From NCBI GenBank assembly GCA_029298735.1, contig JANSLP010000205.1, positions 1 to 57,364 of the forward strand: a DNA stretch of 57,364 bases, given 5' to 3'. A model generated the notes under the pieces. It did not search any database. It worked only from the letters and a program-made list of their open reading frames with translations, and was not told the origin of the DNA. The position numbers and the translations under genes are program-made. Positions 21,299-31,940 of the stretch are shown one piece after another (within the stretch, counting starts at the first letter, position 1; every line of letters starts with the position of its first letter). Source of the DNA: Ophiostoma sp. CBS 140.51. Its lineage: Eukaryota > Ascomycota > Sordariomycetes > Ophiostomatales > Ophiostomataceae.

Positions 21299-22579
21299 CT
21301 TGAATGGAGGGGGCGATTTTGGTTCTGAAATCTTACTAATCATGCGATAAAATGGGCTGATGGACATGCGATCGGATTCCAGGGGTTCCAACGGGACGGA
21401 ACGGGGCGCTGTTTGTGCTCGATGTACCGATCTGGTTATTCAATCGTTGAGTGGACCAGTCTTTATTGAAGTTGCTTGATATCGAGAAACTTGGTCCACG
21501 TGGGCGTTGTTGATTGAGAGACTGTGTGAAAAATCAAGCTATGAAAATATCGCTATGTGAACGGCATGCGATACTTTGAGGCAAGACCTCACTGGCCAGG
21601 GCCGTAGACCAGTTCAGATGTTGCAATTGGCCTGCTAGATCTTGTGTTTGTCGATATACAACGATGCGCTGCAATCTCATACAATCTCGTCGTATCCTTT
21701 CTCACCGATTCGTATGATTGAAGCAATTGTTGAAGATCTCTTATTTGAAGGGTTGTGAAAATGATCAAAAAGGCCGCCGAGAGCCCGAAAAGCCGGTTTT
21801 CCGGGGAGGGCGCAACCCCGCATTTTATGTCTTTCTCCCCCAGATTTTGTGCACATGGGTCAGCCATTGTTGGGTGCGGCTGGCTGCTGTTGGTTACGTT
21901 GGTCGTTTTTGGCCGCTGGTGGCTGCTGTTGTTGGCTGGAGACAGTACCTGCTGACCAGCCGGGTTGCGCGGATTGGTGTCGGTCTTCGTTCTTCGGAGA
22001 AGGTTTTCAGCGAATGCATGTATGACTTGGGGTTCTCGCTGTCCTGGTTTGGGACAAGGGCTGTGGGGATTTGTAGGATAGCGCCGACGCTTTGGAGCTT
22101 CAATCTGGAGCTTTCATCTACAGTTCAATGTGCGGGACGACATAATTGGTTGTGAGGCACATGAGCACGCATATGGAGGTTCGAAGAATGGAAATTGATG
22201 GTTAAAGTCATAAATCTCGAATATTCCTAGTGTAGATGATATCGCTTTTTGTACAATGGGTGCTGCTGGCGGTAGAGCCCAAGTCGAAGCCAAGCTCTTA
22301 CGGTTGGGAAAGTTCCGCTAATGTTCTTATGGAGTAAAGAGTGCCGGATTGCTGTTTTGCCTCGCAACGCGCTGATCTAGTATCTCTGCCAATTTGTTTA
22401 TGAAGGCGTGACGTTGGCTGCGTGGATCACTGCTGTCAAGGCCGTTGGGGCTTGGAGTTGACAAACAGGAGGAGCCGAAACCTGAACGCCACCCAAAACC
22501 CAAGTCAAAAACACCAATAGCTTGTGATCGACTATTGTGATCGGCTTCGAATGGAGACTGGGTGGCTGCCAGTACCTGC
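21299..22579. other. Intergenic region between the regulator and the ATRIP-like gene
   Basis: About 1.3 kb, promoter side of the regulator and 3' side of the checkpoint gene. A 145-codon plus-strand frame at 21718-22155 has no domain and was not called. Confidence 0.5.
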
Positions 22580-25393
22580 CTAGGGCACGGCGCCCTTTTC
22601 AATCTTGATGACGGCCAAGTCACCGACAATATCGTCACAGAATGGGTCCTTGTGTTGTTGGGAGGTCGGTGCTGGCAGTGCAGGCGTCTGACTCTTCTTC
22701 GCCCACTCTGCATACTCGGCCTCTTCCTCGGGCGAGGCGGCCAGCTTGAACAGCTCCATGGCGAGCTTGTAGGTCTCCTCGTGGAGTCCAGCTGCAAAGG
22801 CCGGCTCGACATTGTAGCCGAGGCGGGCCATGGTCAGGAGATAAAACCCTTGCATGCCACCGCGCGTATCGGCGAGCTTGGCCGGCATGTTGGCGACGGG
22901 TGCCGTGTAGGGGTCCGTAAGTATGCTGTGCAGCAGGTAGACGGCTGACGAGACATAAAGGAGGATGAGTGGTGTGGCGTCGCGATTGGTGGAGTCGCGG
23001 TCACTGCCTGGTGGTACTTGGGAAATCATACTGTCCGTCCCAAGAGTCTCGCTTTCCTGCTTCAGCCCCAATGTCTGGCTCAGGTCGAAACCGCCGATGC
23101 CGTATGCTCTTATCTGCGACTCGGACAGTGCGAGTAGGTCATCTAAGTGGTGCAGTGGCTCGTCAAGAAGGTCCCTCTCCCGAAGCTCGCCGTAGGCAGG
23201 AAAGAGGACGCCGACCATTCGGGGTAAGGCGCAGTCACTCGCTGCTAAGCTTAGTCGGCCAAAGGGGCTCTGTGCAAAGCAGTCGAGCACGCCCAGTGCC
23301 GCCAATCGCACATCCCATTCGGTATATTTGGAGTGTAACGCCCATTTGGGCGGCTCCTCAATATGATGGCTGATGCGGTCGATAATTAGAGACGCAACTA
23401 CACCGGCATCACGCGAGGGATCGTTGGTGATGGGTCCTATAGAGTCGGGTAGGGCCGATGTTCTTAGGAGTGCCAGCATGCTCAAGAAGGCATCTGGTGC
23501 CTGCTTGGATGAGAGCATCAACAAAACAAACTCAAACTGCATCACGCTCCAGAACCAAGTCTGTGTTGGCCGATGCATTTCTGGAAACAGGGCCTGACTC
23601 GGCTGGTGTTGTGTGGATGACATCCCGTCGTTGCCCTGGGCTTGTGTGAGACAGCCAAATGCGACGAGCTGGAGGAGGGCCATGGTGGCGCCTGCATCAA
23701 TGTCACAGGCCAGCTGACGGACTGTGTAGTCGGGATGGTTTGACAGACTGCCACTGGGGCTGTTGAATGCGGGGGCTGCAACGAGGTAGATTGTCTCTTG
23801 AGCAATGGGTACCAAGGAAGCCATAATGTGTGGTGTGAGGCCAGTTGGGTTGCGCATGAGGATATACGACATGAGTGACACGAGGGCCTTGATGGGCGCA
23901 TGGTACTCTTCCCGCAAACACTGGGACCAGATACCGAGCACGAGCTGGCAAAAGTCGAGCATCAGCCGTGCCGTTCCCTGCGTGCCCTCCAGGCTGGGTA
24001 TCCTCTGGAGCATCAAGAAGGCGAGGGTTTGTTTTTTGTTGGATGGGAAGCTGTACCGGGAGAACAGCTCAATCGTCGTTGGTTCACCCGGCTGGCTCTG
24101 GTGCCCAAGGACCTCTTGGATAAACACAAACGGAGGATCCTCGGGCGGCTCGTTGGCGTTCTGTGTGGGTGGCTGTACACTGGCGGGCAGTCCTGGTGAT
24201 CCGTTAAAGACATCCTCGTCTTCGGCGGCGATCGTCTCCAGTGGTTTTGTTGGACTGTCCGTAATGTTCCGTCGCCGCTTGCCCTTGGTCGGTGTCCGCT
24301 CAAGAGCAGAAACAGCACTACTGGCGCCCGCCTCTTTGAGACGCCGTCCGAAACCCTTGCTTGGACTCGGCAGCAGCTCAATGTCCTCGAAGCCGTCCGA
24401 CACGTTCCAATTTGACCGCCCGGCCGTGTTCTTGCGTGGTGTCACGGGACCATCCACACCACCGGCACGCCGGCCCTTTTTGCTCTTCTCGACTTCTTCC
24501 TTGAGATCCTGCTTGGCAAACTCGAGCTCTGTGGCGGCACTCTTGTGCGCAGCCACGGCCGCCTCGGCCCGCTGCCGCAGTCGTGCCAGCTCTTCGTCCT
24601 TTTGTTTCTGTATCCGCGTCACTTCGGCATCGTGTTTCCGTTGTGCTGTCTCGTATTTGTCCTCCATCATCGAGGCTTTACCACGTGCCGTGTAGAGGTC
24701 CGTCTCGAGCAAGCGGATGCGTGCCTGAAGTGTGGCGACGGAGGCAGCATCTGCACCATTGCCACCACCGGCAGCACTACCACCCACGGCTGGTGGTGCT
24801 TGCATGCCGCCCATAGCCATGGCTCCACCCCCACCACCGACAACACCAGCTCCTGGTCGTACGGGGATCTGGGACCTCGGTGGCCCTGCCATCGGCCGTA
24901 CGGATTGTGGGGCTTGTAACGGGGCGACGGGTCGTTGTTGTGAGGGTCGTGGGTAGAAGGCCGGGCCATTTCGTGGGTTGATGTTGTTGCCATTGTTCAT
25001 GCCAACGTTAACATTGTGGTTGCGGTTGAGGTTGTGATTAATCGTGTTGTTCCTGGCCGCGGGCAGTGGAACATTGACAAAGCTTCGTTGCGAGTATGCC
25101 GGCAAGGGGAGTGGTGGAGGCGCCGCAGCTGCTGTAAGTCGCCCACCAAAAGCGTGCTGGGCCGGCACGCGGGCCAATTCACGGAGCACGGCGGCATCGG
25201 CCTGGTCGACATCTTGTTCGGGCTCGGGCTCGTTGTCGTCAATCTCAATGACGCCGCCGTCTCCCCGACCGTGACCGAGGTTATTATTTTGTTGATGTTT
25301 CTGCGACTGGATGGCCTGCAGGGCTTTTGTTTCGAGCTCCTGCAACACGGCCATGTTCAGGTCGTCGAAGCCATCGTCGGAGAAGTCGTCCAT
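22580..25393 (-). CDS. uvsD: DNA-damage checkpoint protein, ATRIP/Rad26/UvsD-like
   Basis: A single open frame of 937 aa from the ATG at 25393. The start MDDFSDDGFDDLN is the acidic N-terminus seen in fungal ATRIP homologues (UvsD of Aspergillus, Rad26 of fission yeast), in a region that binds RPA-coated single-stranded DNA. The N-terminal 200 residues are Asn/Pro/Gly-rich and disordered. A coiled coil at about residues 215-320 (long runs of Lys/Glu/Ala heptads) should mediate dimerisation. The remaining 600 residues are helical repeats without catalytic motifs, which would hold the ATR/Mec1 kinase. The role is to recruit ATR kinase to stalled forks and resected breaks. The frame extends 34 codons upstream to 25495, but the MDDF start is favoured. 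The name rests on the N-terminus, the coiled-coil layout and the length, not on a search. Confidence 0.75.
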   Translation of the reverse strand: MDDFSDDGFDDLNMAVLQELETKALQAIQSQKHQQNNNLGHGRGDGGVIEIDDNEPEPEQDVDQADAAVLRELARVPAQHAFGGRLTAAAAPPPLPLPAYSQRSFVNVPLPAARNNTINHNLNRNHNVNVGMNNGNNINPRNGPAFYPRPSQQRPVAPLQAPQSVRPMAGPPRSQIPVRPGAGVVGGGGGAMAMGGMQAPPAVGGSAAGGGNGADAASVATLQARIRLLETDLYTARGKASMMEDKYETAQRKHDAEVTRIQKQKDEELARLRQRAEAAVAAHKSAATELEFAKQDLKEEVEKSKKGRRAGGVDGPVTPRKNTAGRSNWNVSDGFEDIELLPSPSKGFGRRLKEAGASSAVSALERTPTKGKRRRNITDSPTKPLETIAAEDEDVFNGSPGLPASVQPPTQNANEPPEDPPFVFIQEVLGHQSQPGEPTTIELFSRYSFPSNKKQTLAFLMLQRIPSLEGTQGTARLMLDFCQLVLGIWSQCLREEYHAPIKALVSLMSYILMRNPTGLTPHIMASLVPIAQETIYLVAAPAFNSPSGSLSNHPDYTVRQLACDIDAGATMALLQLVAFGCLTQAQGNDGMSSTQHQPSQALFPEMHRPTQTWFWSVMQFEFVLLMLSSKQAPDAFLSMLALLRTSALPDSIGPITNDPSRDAGVVASLIIDRISHHIEEPPKWALHSKYTEWDVRLAALGVLDCFAQSPFGRLSLAASDCALPRMVGVLFPAYGELRERDLLDEPLHHLDDLLALSESQIRAYGIGGFDLSQTLGLKQESETLGTDSMISQVPPGSDRDSTNRDATPLILLYVSSAVYLLHSILTDPYTAPVANMPAKLADTRGGMQGFYLLTMARLGYNVEPAFAAGLHEETYKLAMELFKLAASPEEEAEYAEWAKKSQTPALPAPTSQQHKDPFCDDIVGDLAVIKIEKGAVP

Positions 25394-27643
25394 TGTTCTG
25401 GACGGCGACGGGCAGGGCGACGACAGCAGTTGTGCAGTTGAGGGTGGTGATGCATTGGGGGTGGGATGTTGTCGTGGGTTGTCGTGAGTGGGCAAGGGCG
25501 ATGCCCGGTTACTGCTGGGGTCGTGTTACGTGATACAAAGTACTCAGTTCGTGATGCCGTGATCGTACGTCCATCGCAGCCTCGTTCTCTTTTAGGCCGT
25601 TCACATTCACGGCAGGAGCACTGACCAAAAAGCACTTTAGCACCACGACGCGCCAGGCGCGTATCGCAGCCTCTTGTCACAGTATGACTGTACGGTGCTG
25701 GTGCTGCGACACTGTGCTCCGCGGGACCTGAATTGACATTGCCTTGTTGGTTCATTGACCTGTTGGGAAAGGTACAAGCGAGATAGCGTACGATACTAGT
25801 AGCGTACATGTATCTCTACCTGACCAATCACACCACCCAAGTGGATACACTTTATCTGTAGAAACTCAACACCCCCGACCTCTAAATGGACAGCCGTCTC
25901 TCATAAAAATTGAGTAAGGATAGAGTATGGTGCCGATGTACTCTGCCCCAGAAAAAAGAGAAAAAAAGGGAGATTCCTTGGAAAATCTCGTTGGGGTTTG
26001 CATGTGAAAATGCATTCATAAGCTGTGGCTGTTTTTAGAGTGAAACGGTAGAACCCTCAACACTCTTATTTTCTCAGTACATCGGAGGCCACGACGACGA
26101 TAAAACCGAAACTCAAAAGGACTCGAAAGGCTGAGCAAGGCAGAAGAGACATCGTCAGCGATTCGTAGCACTGCCATGCGACCCTGAAAGCTGAAAAGCC
26201 GGACCATCCGATTGTCCCTTTCCAGAAGCCAACAGGGCAGAAGAAGGGGGCACGGGAGCTTCTTGGCTCGATGGAACCCTGCAAAGCCGACCTGTGCGGC
26301 CAGCCAAGTAAAATAGAGTCAACAGAGAGACAATGTACAGAATTTTGTGCCTGTAACATTTGGGTCCGCTAAGTACCTCTAGCGGCCTCCTGCGTGAAAT
26401 GAGATTTGAGAATCTGTAATGCATTCAAGACACTGAAAAAATAAGAATATCAAAATATTCGCGGCATCTTATTTGCAAAGCTGTCAGATAATAAAGTCAC
26501 TGATGCTTATTATGTACAAATAGTAACGGTATAGAGGGTGCAGATTTACAATACTGAGATAAGAATGTGTCTGGATCTACGGTACGAATTGACAACCTTA
26601 ATAAGACGGTGCCGGACTTAGGTCGCGCGTTCATGACGTCGAGAACAGCAGAGTGGCAAAAGCACGAGACGTGTTCAGGGACAGCAATAGAGATGTGTTT
26701 GAATGATTGGCATAAGTATCGAATTGGGGTAAAAGTGAGGTCAAATTATGTGAAGATGGCGATGGAAACAGAAGAACAGATAGGGAAGCTGCGTGGCAAA
26801 GGAGTGAGCCTCAACGTGGAAGGAGCGTGGGAGCAGCAAGTGCGCTGTCGTCACAGACCCGCTCACTCCTTTCCTTTCCAACCACGCTAAAATCCCAGCT
26901 CCATCCGCCACCGACGCACCGACGCCTCGAGCTTGCCCAGCTCTCTGGTAACAGTTTTTCTGCCGCTGTTCTGGCGCCTTCTCCTGCTGTAGCACCAACG
27001 TATCCCCCCCCCCCGTCCGGTGCAGTCAGCACGCGAGTTCACAGCAGTCCACAGCAAGCAACGCCTGTGAAGCTGTTACTAACCACCGAGAAAAAAGAGA
27101 AAGAAAGAAAGAAAAGGAAAAAGGACCACTCGAAAAAAGGAACGAAACAGAAACCCGCAAAAGAAAGTCCCCGACGACGCGGCTTTCATTTCTTCGCCGA
27201 ACCCACCACCCCCCCAACCGAAGCATCTTTCCCATTGTCAACGATTTTCTTGACGTACTCCGTGCTCTCAGAACTCCCGAACCGCCGGAGCCACCTTTTT
27301 TTCTTCTCTTTCCTACTTTGTACTTACTTTTGTGTCCATCTACCGGCCACTGACGTCTTTGGCCGTTGCGCTCCTTTACCCTTTTCTTCATCCTATCTCG
27401 ACATTGAAACCGACATCGACCTCTCGACTTTGTCTCACACCGTCTTGCATTGCACTCGCACTTTCGCATTCCCGCACTCCTGAACATCGCATCTCGAATC
27501 TTGCCGCCGACTCGACTCCCCTTTACTCCGACGTCGACCCCCTACGGCTTCCGCGACCCTCCATTCCGCGACCTCTCCTCGACATCTTCCTACCCCTTAA
27601 CCGCCTCTCCGGCTCTCACATCCTCACAAATCCCATATCCATC
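25394..27643. other. Divergent intergenic region between ATRIP-like and CDS1 genes
   Basis: About 2.25 kb. The final 700 bp before the CDS1 start is pyrimidine- and C-rich (a C10 run near 27006) and is probably promoter and a long 5' leader. No ORF is recognisable; a 107-codon frame at 26567-26890 has no domain. Confidence 0.5.
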
Positions 27644-29120
27644 ATGGCCAAGCCCCGTCGTGGAGTGCGGTTTCCCAACCGCAACGGTCACGACCGTCGG
27701 TCCAGCTTTAGCGATGCCAGCGAAGACGGCCAGTCGCCGACCAAGTCCCGGCCTGCCGCCGTCCTGAGCAACATCTCAGAAGTATGTTGCGCCCTGATCC
27801 TCATATCCTGTCCCCGAGCTTCTATTGCGCCTTGGCAACCTCCGCCTCGTAACCCATTGTTCATTGCTAATGTCTATCCTCCCCCTCCAGAAGCAAACCC
27901 CCGAGCAAGAACAGGCTGCCGAGTACGAAAAGAAGAAGCAAAACTTCATCACCCGCACATTCTGGACTTTTGTCATGATCGGCGGCTTCTTTACCGCCCT
28001 CTTCATGGGCCACATCTACATGATTATTATCGTCACCGCCGTCCAGATCGTCTCCTTCTCCGAAGTCATTGCCATCGCCAACGTCCCCAGCAAGGCCCGC
28101 CAGCTCAGCTCTACGAAGAGCCTCAACTGGTACTGGCTCGCTACCACCATGTACTTTTTGTACGGTGAGAGCGTCATCTACTACTTCAAGCACATTGTCC
28201 TCGTCGACAAGGTCCTGCTGCCGCTCGCCACACATCACCGCTTCATTAGCTTCATCCTTTACGTCTTCGGCTTCGTCTTCTTCGTCACTTCCCTCAATGC
28301 CGGCCATTACAAGTTTCAGTTCACCCAGTTCGCCTGGACCCATATGGCCCTGTACCTCATCGTCGTCCAGGCCCACTTCGTTATGAACAACATCTTTGAG
28401 GGCATGATCTGGTTCTTCCTCCCCGCCTCGCTCGTCATCACCAACGACATCTTTGCCTACATCTGCGGTATCACCTTTGGCCGCACCCAGCTGATCAAGC
28501 TGTCTCCCAAGAAGACCGTCGAGGGTTTCGTTGGCGCCTGGGTCATGACTGTTCTGTTTGGCTTCTTCTTTTCCGACATTCTGATGAAGAGCAAGTACTT
28601 TATTTGCCCTGTCAACGACCTCGGCGCCAACATCTTCACCGGCCTTGAGTGCGACCCAAACCCCGTCTTCCTCCAGCGCGTCTACACCCTGCCGCACTTC
28701 TTCTTCCTGCCCGCGAGCTGGCCGACGTTCAGCATCACCATGGCGCCTCTGCAGATCCACACCGTCATCTTCTCGACCTTTGCCTCGCTCATTGCGCCCT
28801 TTGGCGGCTTCTTCGCCTCCGGTCTCAAGCGCACCTTTAAAATCAAGGATTTCGGCCACTCCATCCCCGGTCACGGCGGTATCACCGACCGCATGGACTG
28901 CCAGTTCATCATGGGCTTCTTTGCCTACATGTACTACCACACTTTCATTGCTACCCACAAGGTCACCCTCGGCAGCGTTATGGAGCTGGCCATTACCGGC
29001 CTGTCCCCCGAGGAGCAGGTCGAGCTCGTGCGCGGCGTCAGCCGCTACCTGAGAAACCAGGCCATTATAAGCGAGGAGGTCCTGGCCTGCCTCGACGTTG
29101 CTCTCCCTTCAAGGAGATAA
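27644..29120 (+). CDS. CDS1: Phosphatidate cytidylyltransferase (CDP-diacylglycerol synthase)
   Basis: Exons 27644-27781 and 27891-29120 (109-bp intron, GTATGT donor, GCTAAT branch, TCCAG acceptor) give 455 aa, the usual eukaryotic length. A basic, Ser-rich N-terminus of about 70 residues faces the cytosol, and eight or so hydrophobic segments follow. The family signature at about residues 356-380 is complete: SGLKRTFKIKDFG followed by HSIPGHGGITDR, with the metal- and nucleotide-binding Asp/Lys/His residues in place. The enzyme turns phosphatidic acid and CTP into CDP-diacylglycerol in the ER membrane, the precursor of phosphatidylinositol, phosphatidylserine and cardiolipin. Nothing in the sequence is odd. 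It is a housekeeping gene with a single small upstream exon encoding the polar tail. Confidence 0.97.
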
Positions 29121-30017
29121 TAATTCCTGTGAGGGGTTGAGATGCAGAACAAAAAGCTTGGGTGTAGCATCATGCGGTAATTTGGTTTATTTGGGTCTCT
29201 TTTCTTCTCCTTTCTCTTTTTCTTGTATCATTGCCACTTTCTTTGTCGTCACTCTCGACGACACCTTTTCTTTTTCGCTGTTCTTTCGCGCTTTTGCTCT
29301 CCCCTTTCTCTGGCTTTACGCTGCTTTCTTCTTGCCTTTTTTTACTTTCGTTTTTCTTTTGTCCATGTTTCTCAACTAGCAATACGAGCCAAAAAACACG
29401 CACTCACACAAGCGCACCCCAGGAGCATAATGGTAATATGCTCGTCATCATGTACGGCTTTCTTGGAAAACCACAAATCTCTGCGCGCGCGCACGCATAC
29501 ACACGTCACGAAAAAAAGACACTACCACTACCACTTAGCCAGTCTTCTTACTTTTCTTAGTTAAAAGGCTGGCAAATACAAATTAATTCAACATTGCAAA
29601 AAGCTGCCTGTTCCATAAAAACTGTATTTTGATTTCTTCTTTGATGCATTGGAAATAGATGCTGCGTGTAATAATAAGATAATAAGGTACTCTAAATTAC
29701 AAAAAGTTCGCAATAAATATGATCGCCCCTACTTGATGTCCGCCATCAAGTGCTCTTTTTGGCTGCTTTTCGCCCGTAGCATCAACGCCGTACGATCATG
29801 CGGTAGAAGGAATGTTGTATGACCATGTCGCGTAGACTTGCACACAGGAGTGGCGATCAGGGCAGTTACTCTGTTTTGCGCGTCTGTCCGTTGAACGCAG
29901 ACAGTTGTCGGCAAGGAGCCGCCGAGCGCTTTCGCGCTCTCTCTCGCCATGCGTCCGTGTCCGTGCATTGGTGAACCTCTGCTCTCACTTCATCGCTGTC
30001 CATCAAGCAGGGCCATC
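29121..30017. other. Intergenic region between convergent CDS1 and SmE genes
   Basis: About 900 bp of 3' flanks. It contains pyrimidine-rich DNA and a short (GC)n/(CA)n microsatellite near 29486-29506. No gene is recognised. Confidence 0.5.
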
Positions 30018-30373
30018 CTATGGCGAAACGCTCTGCAGCAACGAAATGTTGTCGCCCTTGAGCAGGATCCGGCCCAGCGGTTTCCGCGTCTCCTCGGGCT
30101 GCGTCTTGGTCACCTGGCCCACCACCACGGCATCATCCAGCACCAGGTTCAGAAACTCGTCAAAGCCGCGGATCTTGCCCTCGATGCGGAACGACAGCTG
30201 CTCGTACAGCCAGACGCTGACGGTAGCGTGCGACTGGAGGAGCTTAAAGATCATGTTGCTGCGACGTAGTTAGTATGGATCCTAATGAACGGTAAGGTAA
30301 CAGCTCAGCTGTACAGGTCGACATACATTGGGGGAAGCAGGACGCGGCGTCCGCCGCCTCCGCGGCCGGTCAT
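30018..30373 (-). CDS. SME1: Small nuclear ribonucleoprotein SmE
   Basis: Exons 30373-30327 and 30258-30018 give 95 aa. The 68-bp intron has GTATGT at the donor and a perfect TACTAAC branch site before the CGCAG acceptor. The protein starts MTGRGGGGRRVLLPPI and continues with NMIFKLLQSHATVSVWLYEQ, the Sm1 motif, and then RIEGKIRGFDEFLNLVLDDA. The Sm2 motif is GRILLKGDNISLLQ. This is the SmE order and length exactly. SmE is one of seven Sm proteins that ring the U1, U2, U4 and U5 snRNAs in the spliceosome. The short first exon encodes the basic N-tail and is split inside an Ile codon. An LSm protein is the alternative, but VWLYEQ and FDEFLNLVLDDA are SmE features. Confidence 0.96.
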
Positions 30374-31798
30374 GATGAACGGAGGGTGGTGTGAAACTGG
30401 GAGAGATAGTAGAGGATGGATGGATGAGATTGACGCGTCGTCGGGTCGTCGTGGGTATGCGCCGTGGGTATATCGCCGTGTTTGTGTTCGTCGTGTGAGA
30501 AGAGGTGAGGTTCAATTGGAGCCTTTTGCCTTTCAGACGAGCTTTCGAGGCTGCGAGCGATGAGCCCGCTTGCCGCCAAACTGCCTGGGTTCACTAGCGT
30601 GTAATGGGCAATGGCGGCGGCCATTCTGAGAAGGCGGTCGGAGAGGGAGAAAAGTCTAGCCGGCAGAATTACAGATGCACATGACACGTCACATGATAAT
30701 ACCAGGAAACGCTCAACATCTGCATTGAAAACCATCCGTGGACGACATGATAGCTTTTGGCAATGCCGTAAAATACAAATACATTATGACTTTTAGAGTA
30801 TATGAGTTCACTACTGCACAGCTATCTTAGATTTGAATTAAACCATACTTTTGTCGGTGTGATAGCTTCTTCGGTAACCTTCGCCGAGCCGGAGCTAAAT
30901 GCACAGGCTTCCACAGAGGATGACAAGGACAAATGTTTTTAGCAAGCTCAATTCGTAAAAGGGTAATCGGTTTTGGACTTTGTGAACACCAGAAAAAACA
31001 TGGCAAAAAAGGTCCAGCCAAGAAACCTCCCGACAAAAGGAGTGAACTGTGCAGGTAAGGGTCGGGGCCGGACGCAAGATTTAAGATATGCCGTACACCA
31101 TCACAAGCATTGTGTGCCTGCTTGGCACTCGTTTTTCACAAAGTTAAGAATAACAAACTCCATCTTTCCGGTCCATCTGCATTTTGTTCTCCTTTTCACT
31201 GCATCTTCTATATGTCGCCTCTAATTCTGAGCGCGATAAGTGGCCCACCGGCTGAAAGAATGACCGATGTTTGCCATTCAAGAGCCTTGACATTGAAAAT
31301 TCGGGATCATCGTATGTCAACGCGGTCTACGCGTGCTCATGTGTCGGGGATAATTTCTAACCTGAACTCCATTTCATGATGTTATGATGCGGAAGAAGGA
31401 AAGAAAAGGAGTAAAAGGCTCGTGGCAAAAATAGGTGCTCGCACTTACACTGGTAAAGCCCGAGGACTAGTATGGAGACTGGCGGAACGGATATACAAAT
31501 GCACTTCACAGGGCTGTTCAGCAATGCTATTCATAGTGTGAATAGTGTGAGCTATGCCGTGTTAGTGATCGTTTTGCGAAGCCCATGCACGTTGCACGGA
31601 AATACACCAAGGCTATATCCTGTTTTACACGTCAAGCATCGGGGAAAACAAAACATCGTGTAATTCAGAAAATCAAAAACGGCATCGGAGTGAGAAAAAA
31701 TAGACTTGAGAAAAAGAAAAGAAAAAGAAAAGACTGCAATAATATCCGAGCCTTCAACGTGGATACTATTTCCGCGGACGAAACAGATATGCATTTGA

Positions 31799-31806
31799 TA
31801 TAAAAG
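31799..31806 (+). promoter_or_regulatory. TATA box of the SNG1-like gene
   Basis: TATAAAAG lies 142 bp upstream of the SNG1-like ATG, a consensus TATA box. TATA-type promoters are typical of stress-inducible fungal genes, which fits the role of the family. Confidence 0.6.
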
Positions 31807-31884
31807 GAGTAGGATGTGCTTTGAATGTTGTGTGCTATTGACTGATTTGTATAATCAATCTTAAGGGGAAACAGCTCTTATCAG

Positions 31885-31900
31885 TCAGCTGAGAGCTCTC
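31885..31900. promoter_or_regulatory. Overlapping palindromes TCAGCTGA and GAGAGCTCTC
   Basis: Two perfect palindromes overlap by two bases, 41-56 bp upstream of the SNG1-like ATG and downstream of its TATA box. They could be a dimeric factor site or a hairpin in the 5' leader. The evidence is symmetry only. Confidence 0.35.
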
Positions 31901-31940
31901 TTTTATTTCTCAAAATCAACAAAAATCTAGCACCAAGACA

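Larger units (their letters stand above)
30374..31940. other. Divergent intergenic region between SmE and SNG1-like genes
   Basis: About 1.6 kb with two promoters. The right half is AT-rich with short ORFs of no recognisable family. A TATA box and two short palindromes lie close to the SNG1-like start. Confidence 0.5.

Noticed and set aside
27867..28958. Long antisense frame of 363 codons
   Set aside because: It is the mirror of the CDS1 gene; GC-rich codon bias leaves the opposite strand open.
29486..29506. Alternating GC/CA tract as a Z-DNA element
   Set aside because: Too short and interrupted to support a specific claim; listed only as a microsatellite in the intergenic entry.
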